Shown here: positions 8,128 through 16,485 of the stretch, piece by piece
Layout: every line of letters starts with the position of its first letter
Position numbering within the stretch: the first letter of the stretch is position 1
Assembly (NCBI RefSeq): GCF_000514815.1
Contig: NZ_AZWQ01000016.1
Location: forward strand, 1-64,000
Source of the DNA: Salinispora fenicalii
GTDB taxonomy: Bacteria; Actinomycetota; Actinomycetes; Mycobacteriales; Micromonosporaceae
DNA length: 64,000 bases
Reading direction: 5' to 3'
The notes under the pieces: model-generated
What the model was told of the DNA's origin: nothing
The model's input: the letters and a program-made list of their open reading frames with translations, nothing else
Databases searched by the model: none
Translations under genes and position numbers: made by a program

Positions 8128-9543
8128 TCACGCTGGCGAGCCCGTGCGCTGCGCTCCCAACCGCTTACGCGCCTCGGCGACCGTCCGCATGGTCAACTCA
8201 GCGGACGCGCCAAGGTACGACCCCGGGTCGAATATTTCCTCGATCGTGGTCGGTGCCATGGCGCTCATCAGGTCGGGGCGTTCGGCGAGCAGGTCGCGCA
8301 CCCGCCGCCCCTGTTGGAACGCCTCCTGGGTAATCTGATACGTGAGTTCGTGCGCATGCTGCTTGCCGAACTGGCGGCCCAGCACCAGCATTAGCCGCTC
8401 CGACATAACCTGGTCGGCCACCGCGACAACGTTGCGCTCCAAGCGGTCGGTGTTGATGGTCAGGCCTTCGACGCTCTCCACGACGATCCCCAACGCGGCG
8501 AGACAGTAGTGGGAGACGTCGGGAACGCACGCCCACTCCAGCCGCAGCGAGCGGGAGTCACGTTCGTGGTCACCGATCATGGCCGCCAGTGCGAGACCGG
8601 ACTGGGCGGCTGCCAGCCGGGCCATCACCACGACCTGCTCGCAGCGTTCCGGATTGCGCTTGTGCGGCATTGTGCTGCTGCCCACCTTGCCGTGCCACCA
8701 CGCCTCCCGCACCTCGTTGAACTCCGGCCGCGACAGCGTCCGGACTTCGTCGGCGATCCGCCCGAGCGTGCCAGTCAGCATGGCCAGCCCGGTCACGAAC
8801 TCAGCAACCCGGTCCCGGGCCACGTGCCAGCCGACCTCCGGCACGTGCAGCCCGAGTCGGGCTGCCACCCGTTCAAGCAGTTGCGGGCCGCGGTCACCGA
8901 ACGCGGCCATGGTGCCCGAGCCGCCGAACAGCTGCACCACGAGGACCCGCGCCCGCATCTGATTCAGCCGCTCGCGGTGCCGCAGCAGCTCGTCCAGCCA
9001 GCTCGACAGCTTCAGCCCAAAACCCATCGGCAGCGCCGGCTGAGCGTGGGTGCGACCGAGTGCGACCGTGCCGGCGTGCCGCTCGCTGAGCGCTGCCAAG
9101 CGCGTGAGCAGCCGGTCGAGCGCCGGCTCGACCTCGTCGAGCACGTCACGCATCTCCAACGTCTGCCCGGTGTCCTGAATGTCCTGGGTGGTCGCGCCGT
9201 AGTGGATGAACTGACCCGCCTCCGGTCCGCAGGCGGTCTCGAAGGCCCGCAGCAGCCCGACCAGGGAGTGCCCCGAGCTCTCGATCTGCGCCTGCACCTC
9301 GTCCAAGTCAATCTTGGACAGCACCGCCGAGATGGCGATCTGGTCCGCCACCCGCCGGGGTATCAGGTCGACCTCCGCCTCGGCCAGCGCCAGGGCCGCC
9401 TCGATGTCGAGCCACCGCTGGTGCCGACAGGTGTCGCAGAAGATCCGCCGAGACGCCGGAGTGGCGTAGCGGTTGCCGTAGAAACGGGAGTCGGTGATGT
9501 GGCCTCGTTCGTGCCGGCAGCTGCCGGCTTGGGTCTCGGACAC
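8128..9543 (-). CDS. Fumarase/aspartase-superfamily lyase (adenylosuccinate-lyase-like)
   Basis: 471 aa, GTG start at 9543, 18 bases after the preceding gene. Superfamily blocks are visible: HYGATTQDIQDT, GRTHAQPALPMGFG, and the signature GSSTMPHKRNP. The enzymes of this fold eliminate fumarate (or a related acid) from succinyl adducts, or catalyse cycloisomerisation. The GATTQD block is closer to PcaB-like members than to standard PurB. In N-N bond pathways, homologues release nitrite from nitrosuccinate (CreD) or hydrazine equivalents from hydrazinosuccinate. No aspartate N-oxygenase partner (CreE) is visible here, so such a role is only a possibility. It is the last gene of a six-gene operon. 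An N-terminal Cys/His-containing stretch (CRHERGH, FCDTCRHQ) is unusual and could bind a metal. Confidence 0.85.
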   Translation of the reverse strand: MSETQAGSCRHERGHITDSRFYGNRYATPASRRIFCDTCRHQRWLDIEAALALAEAEVDLIPRRVADQIAISAVLSKIDLDEVQAQIESSGHSLVGLLRAFETACGPEAGQFIHYGATTQDIQDTGQTLEMRDVLDEVEPALDRLLTRLAALSERHAGTVALGRTHAQPALPMGFGLKLSSWLDELLRHRERLNQMRARVLVVQLFGGSGTMAAFGDRGPQLLERVAARLGLHVPEVGWHVARDRVAEFVTGLAMLTGTLGRIADEVRTLSRPEFNEVREAWWHGKVGSSTMPHKRNPERCEQVVVMARLAAAQSGLALAAMIGDHERDSRSLRLEWACVPDVSHYCLAALGIVVESVEGLTINTDRLERNVVAVADQVMSERLMLVLGRQFGKQHAHELTYQITQEAFQQGRRVRDLLAERPDLMSAMAPTTIEEIFDPGSYLGASAELTMRTVAEARKRLGAQRTGSPA

Positions 9544-9561
9544 AGCTCTACCTCGCCTTCG

Positions 9562-10716
9562 TCAGAGCTTGGCTTCGCTCAGGTACGGACAGCCGCCGTA
9601 CGGCGGGGCTGCGGTGTCGATGCGGGCCGCGGCGGCCAGGTCCAGCGCCGCCTTCCGCGGGGTGAGGCCGTCGCGGCGCGCGGTGTCGGCGATCTGCCCA
9701 ATCAGCTCGCGCATGATGCCGGCCAGCGCATTCAGGACCCCCTGACCACTCGGTACCTGTCGCGGGCCGAACAACGCCTCCATGGACGCCGACCCCCCGA
9801 TGCCACCGATAAAGTCCGGTACCACGAACACACCGCAGTGGTACAGGGCCTGCTCGGCCTCGGCGGACAGGCCGCAGTTCGCCCCCACGACCACTGCGGG
9901 GAACTGGCACCGCATCGCCTGCGCCATCGACATGGCGTCGGCGCAGGCGGCCAGCACCAGCACGTCGGCCGGAGCGGCGAAGATGTCCTCCGGCCGGCCA
10001 CCCACGCCGAGCTGGGGCACCGGCGTGCCGGTCGGGTCGGCCAGCATACGGACGACGTCCAGGCCGGCGGAGTCGGTGACCGTACCGAACTCGTCGGCTA
10101 CCGCGATGACCCGTGCGCCGGCCTCGTGCAGCGTCAGCGCCGTCGCCCGGCCCAGGTTGCCGAAGCCTTGCACCGCACAGCGCAGCGGGCCCGACAGGTC
10201 GATCACCCGTGCCGCCCCGATGACGGCGTGCGCGACCGCATGTCCGGCCCGGCGCTGGCTGACCGCCAACGGCCCGACCATCTCGTCCAACCGCGCCATC
10301 CGGGTGAAGAACTCCTCGTTGGTCAGCCCCTGTGCGGTGGCGATCGCGTACTTGACCGAGGGGATGCCGACGGTGCGGGCATGCTGTTGCAGCTCCGCCC
10401 ACTCGGTGCCCATGTCGGGACCCATACTGAACCGCGAGCCCAGCTCGTCACGGAGAAAGCCGATGAAGCCACGCAACGCGGCGCCCTTGTCGGGACTGCG
10501 CGGGTGGTGGTCCAGGCCGCACTTCGCGCCATCGACGTTGAGCCCCAGGACCCGCTGCTTCAACGTCATCCGTTGCGCGAGCCGACCCAGTTCGGTGACG
10601 TCGAGCCCGGGCTGCACGCGGCAACCGCCTGCTGCCAACGGCCGCTCGACCCTGTCGTAGACCAGCCAGCCACGAAGGCCCGACCGGTGGTCTTCGTAGC
10701 TCAGCACAGTGGTCAT
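9562..10716 (-). CDS. Glu/Leu/Phe/Val dehydrogenase-like enzyme
   Basis: 384 aa; its ATG overlaps the stop of the upstream gene (ATGA at 10713-10716). The N-terminal domain carries MTLKQRVLGLN, then GAKCG in place of the usual GGAKGGI and a GPDMGT block with the conserved Asp (D101). The C-terminal Rossmann domain has VQGFGNLG. These enzymes oxidatively deaminate amino acids or aminate 2-oxo acids with NAD(P). The Lys and Asp are kept, but the altered glycine motif suggests a changed substrate. Lying next to a PLP beta-replacement enzyme and a ThDP enzyme, it may make or remove the amino group of a small cluster-specific building block. Confidence 0.8.
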   Translation of the reverse strand: MTTVLSYEDHRSGLRGWLVYDRVERPLAAGGCRVQPGLDVTELGRLAQRMTLKQRVLGLNVDGAKCGLDHHPRSPDKGAALRGFIGFLRDELGSRFSMGPDMGTEWAELQQHARTVGIPSVKYAIATAQGLTNEEFFTRMARLDEMVGPLAVSQRRAGHAVAHAVIGAARVIDLSGPLRCAVQGFGNLGRATALTLHEAGARVIAVADEFGTVTDSAGLDVVRMLADPTGTPVPQLGVGGRPEDIFAAPADVLVLAACADAMSMAQAMRCQFPAVVVGANCGLSAEAEQALYHCGVFVVPDFIGGIGGSASMEALFGPRQVPSGQGVLNALAGIMRELIGQIADTARRDGLTPRKAALDLAAAARIDTAAPPYGGCPYLSEAKL

Positions 10717-12101
10717 GGTCGGTCGTCCTCCGTCTGGGTGCGGCGCAGCAGCGCTGCCACCTCACGGGCGGTCACGACGCCGCGGAGCAGGCCGCCGTCG
10801 AGGACCAGTAGCGCACCGGCGGCGCGAAGCCGCCCGAGCACGTCGTCCAGCGCCTCGCCAGCGCCGGCGTGTGGCAGGGGCGGATCGACGACCGGGCCGA
10901 TGGCGTCATGCACCGCCACCGCACCGGTGGCGAGCAGGTGGGCGAGGCCAGGCTCGGACACGGTGCCCGACACCTCGACGAGCCGAATCGGCGGCTCCGC
11001 CGCCGTCACCGGAAGGTGGCACAGGCTGGTGTCGGCCATCAACTTCAGCGCGCCGGCGACCGTTTCCTGCGGATGCACGACAACGGCCGCCGGCCGGTCG
11101 GTCACCGTGTCGAGCGCGGCGCCGAGACAGCGCGCCGAGGTGGGGTCGGCGACGAAGCCGTGCCGGCGCACCCACCCCTCGTCGAAGACCTTCGACAGGT
11201 AGCCGCGTCCGGTGTCGGGCACGACGACCACAATCACGTCCTGCGGCTGGCAACGTCTGGCCAACCGTACGGCGGCGGCAACGGCCATGCCGCTCGAACC
11301 GCCAGCCAGGATCCCCTCTTCACGCGCCAACCGTCGGGCGTACAGCACGGAGTCGCGATCGCTGACCGCCAACACCCCGTCGGGCACCGACGGGTCGTAC
11401 GACCCGGGCAGCGACGGCTGGCCGACTCCCTCAACCAGGTACGGTCGGGCCCGCGTACCGCTGTAGACCGACCCCTCCGGGTCCGCCCCGATGACGCGTA
11501 CCCGCCCGCCGGAGACCTCTTTGAGGTACTGGCCGATGCCGCTGATCGTGCCACCGGTGCCGATCCCAGCCACCAGGTGGGTAATCCGTCCGTCGGTCTG
11601 CGCCCAGATCTCCGGGCCGGTGCCGGAATAGTGTGAGTCTGGATTGGCCGGGTTGGCGTACTGATTGGGCGAGTAGCCGCCAGGGATTTCCGTGGCCAGC
11701 CGAGCGGCGACGCTGCGGTAGGAGTCCGGATGCTCCGGCGGCACGGTGGACGGGCACACCACTACCTCGGCGCCGTAGCCGCGCAGCAATGCCCGCTTTT
11801 CCTCGGCCACCTTGTCGGGGCAGGTGAACACGCATCGATAGCCGTGGGCCTGCGCCACCATCGCCAGCCCCACGCCGGTGTTGCCGGACGTCGGCTCGAC
11901 GATCACCCCGCCCGGACCCAGCTGGCCGGCGGCCTCGGCCTCGGCCACCATGCGCAGCGCGATCCGGTCCTTTGCGGAGCCGCCGGGGTTGAGCGACTCC
12001 AACTTGGCGAGCACCAGCGGTGCCAGGCCCGCGGTGATCCGGTGGAGCCGGACCAGCGGTGTGTCACCGATCAGGTCCACGATCGACTCGTGGTACTTCA
12101 C
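10713..12101 (-). CDS. Cystathionine beta-synthase-like PLP enzyme with CBS pair
   Basis: 462 aa. The GTG at 12101 overlaps the upstream stop (GTGA 12098-12101) and gives the canonical start KYHESIVDLIGDTPLVRL. Fold-type II PLP motifs: K44 in NPGGSAKDR, the PTSGNTG phosphate/substrate loop, GTGGTISG, and GGSSG. A tandem CBS domain follows (about 335-455), as in true cystathionine beta-synthases. Family chemistry is beta-replacement on serine, O-phosphoserine or O-acetylserine. A housekeeping transsulfuration role is possible, but its position in a tightly coupled operon suggests it makes a non-standard beta-substituted alanine. The nucleophile is unknown. Confidence 0.85.
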   Translation of the reverse strand: MKYHESIVDLIGDTPLVRLHRITAGLAPLVLAKLESLNPGGSAKDRIALRMVAEAEAAGQLGPGGVIVEPTSGNTGVGLAMVAQAHGYRCVFTCPDKVAEEKRALLRGYGAEVVVCPSTVPPEHPDSYRSVAARLATEIPGGYSPNQYANPANPDSHYSGTGPEIWAQTDGRITHLVAGIGTGGTISGIGQYLKEVSGGRVRVIGADPEGSVYSGTRARPYLVEGVGQPSLPGSYDPSVPDGVLAVSDRDSVLYARRLAREEGILAGGSSGMAVAAAVRLARRCQPQDVIVVVVPDTGRGYLSKVFDEGWVRRHGFVADPTSARCLGAALDTVTDRPAAVVVHPQETVAGALKLMADTSLCHLPVTAAEPPIRLVEVSGTVSEPGLAHLLATGAVAVHDAIGPVVDPPLPHAGAGEALDDVLGRLRAAGALLVLDGGLLRGVVTAREVAALLRRTQTEDDRP

Positions 12102-13792
12102 GACGCCCCTCCCCCGGCACGGCGTGCTTCCGACACCGTCGACAGGCGGCGGTACGCGGTGGTGAATTCGAGGCTGGTCCGCACCCACACCAGTGCGGGG
12201 CCGGGATACGCGAGGGCCTTCGCCAGGCACGGGCGCACCTCGCCCGGGTGCTGCACGGTGAATGCGAGCGCGCCAAACGCCTCGGCCAGCCAGGCGAAGT
12301 CCGGGTTGGCCAGCTCGGTACCGATCGGTCGGCCCGGATGGTCACGTTCCTGATGGAGGCGGATGGTGGCATAGCTGCGGTTGTCCGCGACTACGTAGGT
12401 GACCGGCACCTGTCGCTGCACCGCGGTTGTCAGCTCACCGAGGTTCATCACCAGTCCGCCGTCGCCGACCACCGCGACGGTCGGTACGGTCGCGTCCCGC
12501 AGTCCGGCCGCGATACCGGCGCCAACAGCAAAGCCCATCGCGCTGGACGCGACGCCGAGCAGGCGGCCGCGTTCGCCAAGGCGGACATACCGGTAGAGCC
12601 AGCTGGTAAACGTGCCAGAGTCGACCACCAGTGTGAGATGCCCGCCGGTCAACTCGTCGAGTGCCGCGGCGACCTCGCCGAACACCACACCGTCCGGCGC
12701 CGTGACGGGTCGCCAGACGGCCTTGTCGGCCTCGATTCGGTGCAGCCGGGCGATCCACTCGGCCCGGCTGTCCGGTACGGCTGGCTCTCCGGTCAGGTCG
12801 GTCAGGAACATGGCGGGATCGCCGACGGCACCGAGCGTGACCGGGTGGTAGGTGTCCAGCCAGGCCGGATCGGGGTGGACGTGGATCAGGGTCTGTCCCC
12901 GCGCAGGCAGCCGCCGCCGCAGCGTGGTGGTGCCGTCCAAAGCGGTGCCGACGGCCAGGATGACGTCGGCGGCACCGAAGGCCGCGGCCTGCGTCGCGGG
13001 AGTGGCGTTGTGCAGGTGCCCGGCGTAGTGCGGGTGGCGGTTGGGCAGCAGGTGCTGGCACTTGTTCGCGGTGACCACCGGTACCGCGTGCCGCTCGGCG
13101 AACGCACGCACAGCCTCCCGGCCGCGCGGATGGTCAAGCTGCGGGCCGGCGATCAGCAGCGGGCGGCGCGCCCCAGCCATCAGCTCAGCGGCCCGGCCCA
13201 ACGCCGCCGCGCCGACCCGGGGCAGGGCGACCGCCGCTCGGCAGGCCGGCAGGGCAAGCGGGTCGGCGCGGCCGATGACGTCCTCCGGCACGGTCAGCAC
13301 GACCGGTCCGGGCGTGCCGGACTCGGCGGTGCGCACAGCGCGGGCGACGAACTCGGCGGTGTCCGCCGGGTCATGCAACGTCCACACCGCCTTGGCGACG
13401 CCGCCGAAGAGCCGGCCGCAGTCCACGCCCTGAAACGGATCGCGGTCGGTATTACGCCGCGGGACACCGCCCACCACAAGCAGCAACGGGGCACCGTCTT
13501 CGCGGGCGGCATGCACGGCGATCGCGGCGTTGGCTGCGCCGGGCCCTCGGCTGACCAACGCGACCCCGACCCGGCCGGCAAGCTTGGCGTCGGCCAGCGC
13601 CATAAAGCCGGCCGATCCCTCATGCCGGCAGGTCACCACGTCCACCCGGGGCTCGTCATGCAGGGCGTCGAGGATCGGCAGGTAGCTCTCCCCGGCGACG
13701 CAGAACACCCGATCGACGTCGTACCCCCGCAGGCTGGCCACGACGGTCGCGCCGGCCGGGACCGGTGCCGGCGCGCCGTCGGCGTCGGTCAT
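12098..13792 (-). CDS. ThDP-dependent enzyme of the acetolactate-synthase/decarboxylase family
   Basis: 564 aa; ATG at 13792 overlaps the upstream stop. N-terminal Pyr domain with the cofactor-activating Glu (E58 in CRHEGSAG), central domain, and C-terminal PP domain with the ThDP/Mg motif GDGGLVMN followed about 25 residues later by DNRSY. Members decarboxylate 2-oxo acids and transfer the acyl anion to an aldehyde or another acceptor. There is no sign of a FAD-dependent acetolactate-synthase regulatory partner. In this operon it could build an acyloin or supply an aldehyde; the substrate cannot be read from the sequence. Confidence 0.85.
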   Translation of the reverse strand: MTDADGAPAPVPAGATVVASLRGYDVDRVFCVAGESYLPILDALHDEPRVDVVTCRHEGSAGFMALADAKLAGRVGVALVSRGPGAANAAIAVHAAREDGAPLLLVVGGVPRRNTDRDPFQGVDCGRLFGGVAKAVWTLHDPADTAEFVARAVRTAESGTPGPVVLTVPEDVIGRADPLALPACRAAVALPRVGAAALGRAAELMAGARRPLLIAGPQLDHPRGREAVRAFAERHAVPVVTANKCQHLLPNRHPHYAGHLHNATPATQAAAFGAADVILAVGTALDGTTTLRRRLPARGQTLIHVHPDPAWLDTYHPVTLGAVGDPAMFLTDLTGEPAVPDSRAEWIARLHRIEADKAVWRPVTAPDGVVFGEVAAALDELTGGHLTLVVDSGTFTSWLYRYVRLGERGRLLGVASSAMGFAVGAGIAAGLRDATVPTVAVVGDGGLVMNLGELTTAVQRQVPVTYVVADNRSYATIRLHQERDHPGRPIGTELANPDFAWLAEAFGALAFTVQHPGEVRPCLAKALAYPGPALVWVRTSLEFTTAYRRLSTVSEARRAGGGAS

Positions 13793-15018
13793 ACCCCGCC
13801 CCCTCCGGGCGCCCGGTACGGTGCCGTGGCCTCCGTCCGCGGGAAGATGATCGCCGACTCATCGAACGTCTGCCCCAACCGCTGGTACTGCAGTAGCACC
13901 AGTTCCGGCGCCGCGTGGTGCCAGTGCTCGGCGCCGCGCTCGTAGCGGATCGGACCGCGCCACGTGTCGAACGGCATTCGCTCCAGCGCGTCGAGAACGT
14001 CGGCCCGGCTGCCCGACGAGGCGGCGACGGCCCGGGCGATGACGGTGACGTCGGTGAAGTGGGTCAGCGCGGTGTCCGGCGGAAACGATCCATACCGGGT
14101 GCTGTACCGGTCAATGAACCAGTGCGCGACGTCGGTGAGTCCCTGCCACGACGGTCGGTAGCGCATCGCCGGCCACATAGTGCCGACGCCGACCGGCCCC
14201 GAGAGGCGCCAAAAGTCCTCCGACCGCAGCGGGAAGCCGAAGGTCACCATCATCGGGGTACCCGGCAGGATGCCCAGCGCCGCTGCCTGCTCGATGATCA
14301 GATAGTTCGTGCGGACGACGCCGCCGTTGATGAACAGGTCGGGCTCGAACTGCTGGATGCCTTTGAGCTGCTCGGTGAAGTTGTCGGTGTCGTCCTGCGG
14401 GAAGTCGAAGCGCAGGAACTCCATGCCGTGCCGCTCGGTCCCGTACCGGACCAGGGTGTCGGCCATCATCTGGCCGAAGACGGTGTCGGAGGCGATCAGA
14501 CCGACCCGACGCATGCCCTGCGCGGCGGCGAAGTCGAGCATCACCGGCACCCGGTCGGCGATGCTGAAGTAGGCGCGAAAGACGTTGCGACGCCGCTCTG
14601 CGGTGACGTCGCTGTGCCCGTTCTCGATGAAGATCGGCACGTCGTAACGGGTCGCCACGTCGACCACCCACGGGGTGGTCCGCAGGTGCCACTGTCCCAT
14701 CACCGCGACCACGTCGTCGACGAGGGCAAGCTTGGTCATCTGCGCCGCCGACGAGCGGGCCATGCCCTCCTGCGCGGCGGTGGCCTGGTCGTCGTAGAGC
14801 ACGAACTGCACGCCGCGACCGCCGGCGAGGTCGTGCTCACGGACGTACTCCGCGCCCAAACAGGCGCCCCGGACGACCAGTTCACCGGCGGTCGGGTCGC
14901 CCGGCGGGGTCAGCGGGGTGAGGATGCCGATGCGGACCGGGTCGTCCCCGGCGCTCTGGTTGACCTTCCCCACCATGACGGTGGCGCGGGTGTGGGCGTT
15001 GTCTGCGGTTGCGGTCAC
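13789..15018 (-). CDS. Substrate-binding-fold protein (amide/urea type) without signal peptide
   Basis: 409 aa. The GTG at 15018 overlaps the sulfotransferase stop, and the domain begins near residue 28 (VRIGILTPLTPPGDPT). The body matches type I periplasmic binding proteins of the urea/short-chain amide and branched amino acid class (LVDDVVAVMGQW, GVVRTNYLIIEQAAALG, DALERMPFDTWRGPIRYE). There is no hydrophobic signal sequence or lipobox, and no ABC permease or ATPase gene nearby. It is therefore probably cytoplasmic, like the AmiC amide sensor, and could sense or carry a pathway intermediate. An extended start is excluded because the upstream bases encode the sulfotransferase in another frame. 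Confidence 0.75.
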   Translation of the reverse strand: MTATADNAHTRATVMVGKVNQSAGDDPVRIGILTPLTPPGDPTAGELVVRGACLGAEYVREHDLAGGRGVQFVLYDDQATAAQEGMARSSAAQMTKLALVDDVVAVMGQWHLRTTPWVVDVATRYDVPIFIENGHSDVTAERRRNVFRAYFSIADRVPVMLDFAAAQGMRRVGLIASDTVFGQMMADTLVRYGTERHGMEFLRFDFPQDDTDNFTEQLKGIQQFEPDLFINGGVVRTNYLIIEQAAALGILPGTPMMVTFGFPLRSEDFWRLSGPVGVGTMWPAMRYRPSWQGLTDVAHWFIDRYSTRYGSFPPDTALTHFTDVTVIARAVAASSGSRADVLDALERMPFDTWRGPIRYERGAEHWHHAAPELVLLQYQRLGQTFDESAIIFPRTEATAPYRAPGGGGV

Positions 15019-16205
15019 GATCGTCCTTCCTCGAACTCCGGGGTCAACTCGAACTCGCTTAGGTAGCCGGAGAAGCGGTCCGCCAGCTCCGTCGGGCGCA
15101 GGCCAAACGACTCGACCCGATACCGGTGGCGTTCCTGCGGCCGACCGGCCCCCGCGATGACGAACCGGGTCATCGCGTCACGGGCGGCGTCGGTCATCGG
15201 TACCCCGGCGTGGTCACACACCCGCTCGGCGACGCCGAGCGGGTCGGCGACGAGGTCCGCGTAGCGCACGTCCAGCGGCGCCCAGGCGTTCCCGCCGCGG
15301 CCGCGGCGCAGGCCGGGTAGCACCGCCGCCACCCGCGCCAGCCACTCCTGGCCGATCTCGGCGGGGTCGACTTGGCGGGATCGGGCCGCCCGGATGGTCG
15401 CCGTCAGGCTGCACACGCTCGGTATGGCCACCGCCGGATCGCGATGCAGCCGGACCACCGTGGCGTCCGGGAAGCTCCGGGTCAGTTCATCAAGGTGCCA
15501 CAGGTGCGACGGGCACTTCAGCAGCACCGCGTACGGCTCTGCCGCGTCGGCGTCCGCAGTGGGCCGGGCGAGCAGACACTGTAGGGCGGCACGGTGATGC
15601 GCGTAGGCGGGCGCCATCGGCTGTTCCGCCAGCCAGCCGAGATAGCCGGGCACCCGGTACCGCAGGCCGTAGATGAAGTGCCGGAACGTGTTGGCGGTCA
15701 GCCGGTGGCACTCCTCGCCGTGCCTCGCGTCGAGGTGATGGATGGCGCGGAAGCCGGGCGCCGCGCGGTAGTACTCCGCGACGTACCGCTCGCACTCGCG
15801 CACCAACTGCGACTCGGGACGGGGATCCGCCGGGTGCATCAGCTCCCATAGCCTCGGCGTACGCAGCTTTGGGTGCTGGGACAGCAGGTTGTGCAGGAAC
15901 GTGGTGCCGGTGCGGAGCAAGCCCGTGATCACCAACGGCCGCGGTAGAGGGGGAAGGGGCCGGGACGCCATCATGTGGCGTACTCGATGGTGATTGGTCA
16001 GCGCCTGCACGAGGGCCGTGCGGGTCCGGGCGAGTCCGTCATCGGTCAGCCGGGCCTCCGCGTCCAACGCGGCGGTGAGCCGGCGCAGTCCGGCGACGAC
16101 CTCCGGATCCTCATCGGGCTCGCCACCCAGCGTGTCCGAGGCCAGCCGGACCATCTCGTCAGGATCGAGCGACCGCGCATCGTTTCGGTCCAGTGAACGG
16201 GTCAC
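15015..16205 (-). CDS. Sulfotransferase-family protein
   Basis: 396 aa from the GTG at 16205, preceded by GGAAGG with eight bases between; a TTG at 16223 is in frame but lies close to that site. The PAPS 5'-phosphosulfate loop is ITGLLRTGTTFLHNLL (about 98-113) and the 3'-phosphate region is HRDPAVAIPSVCS, as in Sulfotransferase_3 proteins. These transfer sulfate from PAPS to hydroxyl or amine groups. It is the first gene of the six-gene minus-strand operon and is divergent from the VlmA-like gene. A CTTAC/CTGAC/CTGAC array lies 92-118 bases upstream. Either the product is sulfated or sulfate serves as a leaving group during biosynthesis. Confidence 0.8.
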   Translation of the reverse strand: MTRSLDRNDARSLDPDEMVRLASDTLGGEPDEDPEVVAGLRRLTAALDAEARLTDDGLARTRTALVQALTNHHRVRHMMASRPLPPLPRPLVITGLLRTGTTFLHNLLSQHPKLRTPRLWELMHPADPRPESQLVRECERYVAEYYRAAPGFRAIHHLDARHGEECHRLTANTFRHFIYGLRYRVPGYLGWLAEQPMAPAYAHHRAALQCLLARPTADADAAEPYAVLLKCPSHLWHLDELTRSFPDATVVRLHRDPAVAIPSVCSLTATIRAARSRQVDPAEIGQEWLARVAAVLPGLRRGRGGNAWAPLDVRYADLVADPLGVAERVCDHAGVPMTDAARDAMTRFVIAGAGRPQERHRYRVESFGLRPTELADRFSGYLSEFELTPEFEEGRS

Positions 16206-16296
16206 GGTCCCTACCTTCCGCAATTACCTCGGGACGGCGGCGGGTCATTACGCCAGCAGGCGTGAAGAGTTATGACGGCGATTTTGGCAGCCCATA

Positions 16297-16323
16297 CTTA
16301 CCGTTTACTGACATCGCACTGAC
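16297..16323 (+). promoter_or_regulatory. SARP-type direct-repeat array (sulfotransferase/VlmA-like gap, left)
   Basis: CTTAC (16297), CTGAC (16308) and CTGAC (16319) recur at exactly 11-bp intervals. It lies upstream of the sulfotransferase operon start. Spacing of one helical turn is the hallmark of SARP binding sites. Confidence 0.6.
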
Positions 16324-16373
16324 GCTCCCCATAACCGTTTTTACACGAACGGACGCCATTATCATTCGTCATC

Positions 16374-16400
16374 CTGACGGGACACTGACGGCAGCCTGAC
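16374..16400 (+). promoter_or_regulatory. SARP-type direct-repeat array (sulfotransferase/VlmA-like gap, right)
   Basis: Three perfect CTGAC copies at 16374, 16385 and 16396, spaced 11 bp, end 85 bases before the start of the VlmA-like gene. Together with the array at 16297 this divergent region carries two triplets. Confidence 0.65.
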
Positions 16401-16485
16401 CGAACTCCCACACGCGTAACCCTTGTTCCGCAGCACTCACCTGTGCAATAACTGGATCGACCACCGCGTCAGATGGGACGACATT

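Noticed and set aside
8509..11202. 897-residue open frame on the plus strand
   Set aside because: Antisense to the lyase, dehydrogenase and PLP enzyme genes; its translation is rich in His, Arg, Gln and Pro without any motif, as expected from the complementary strand of high-GC codons.
12059..13945. 628-residue open frame on the plus strand
   Set aside because: Lies opposite the ThDP enzyme gene, which has complete family motifs. The plus-strand frame has low-complexity composition and no binding site.
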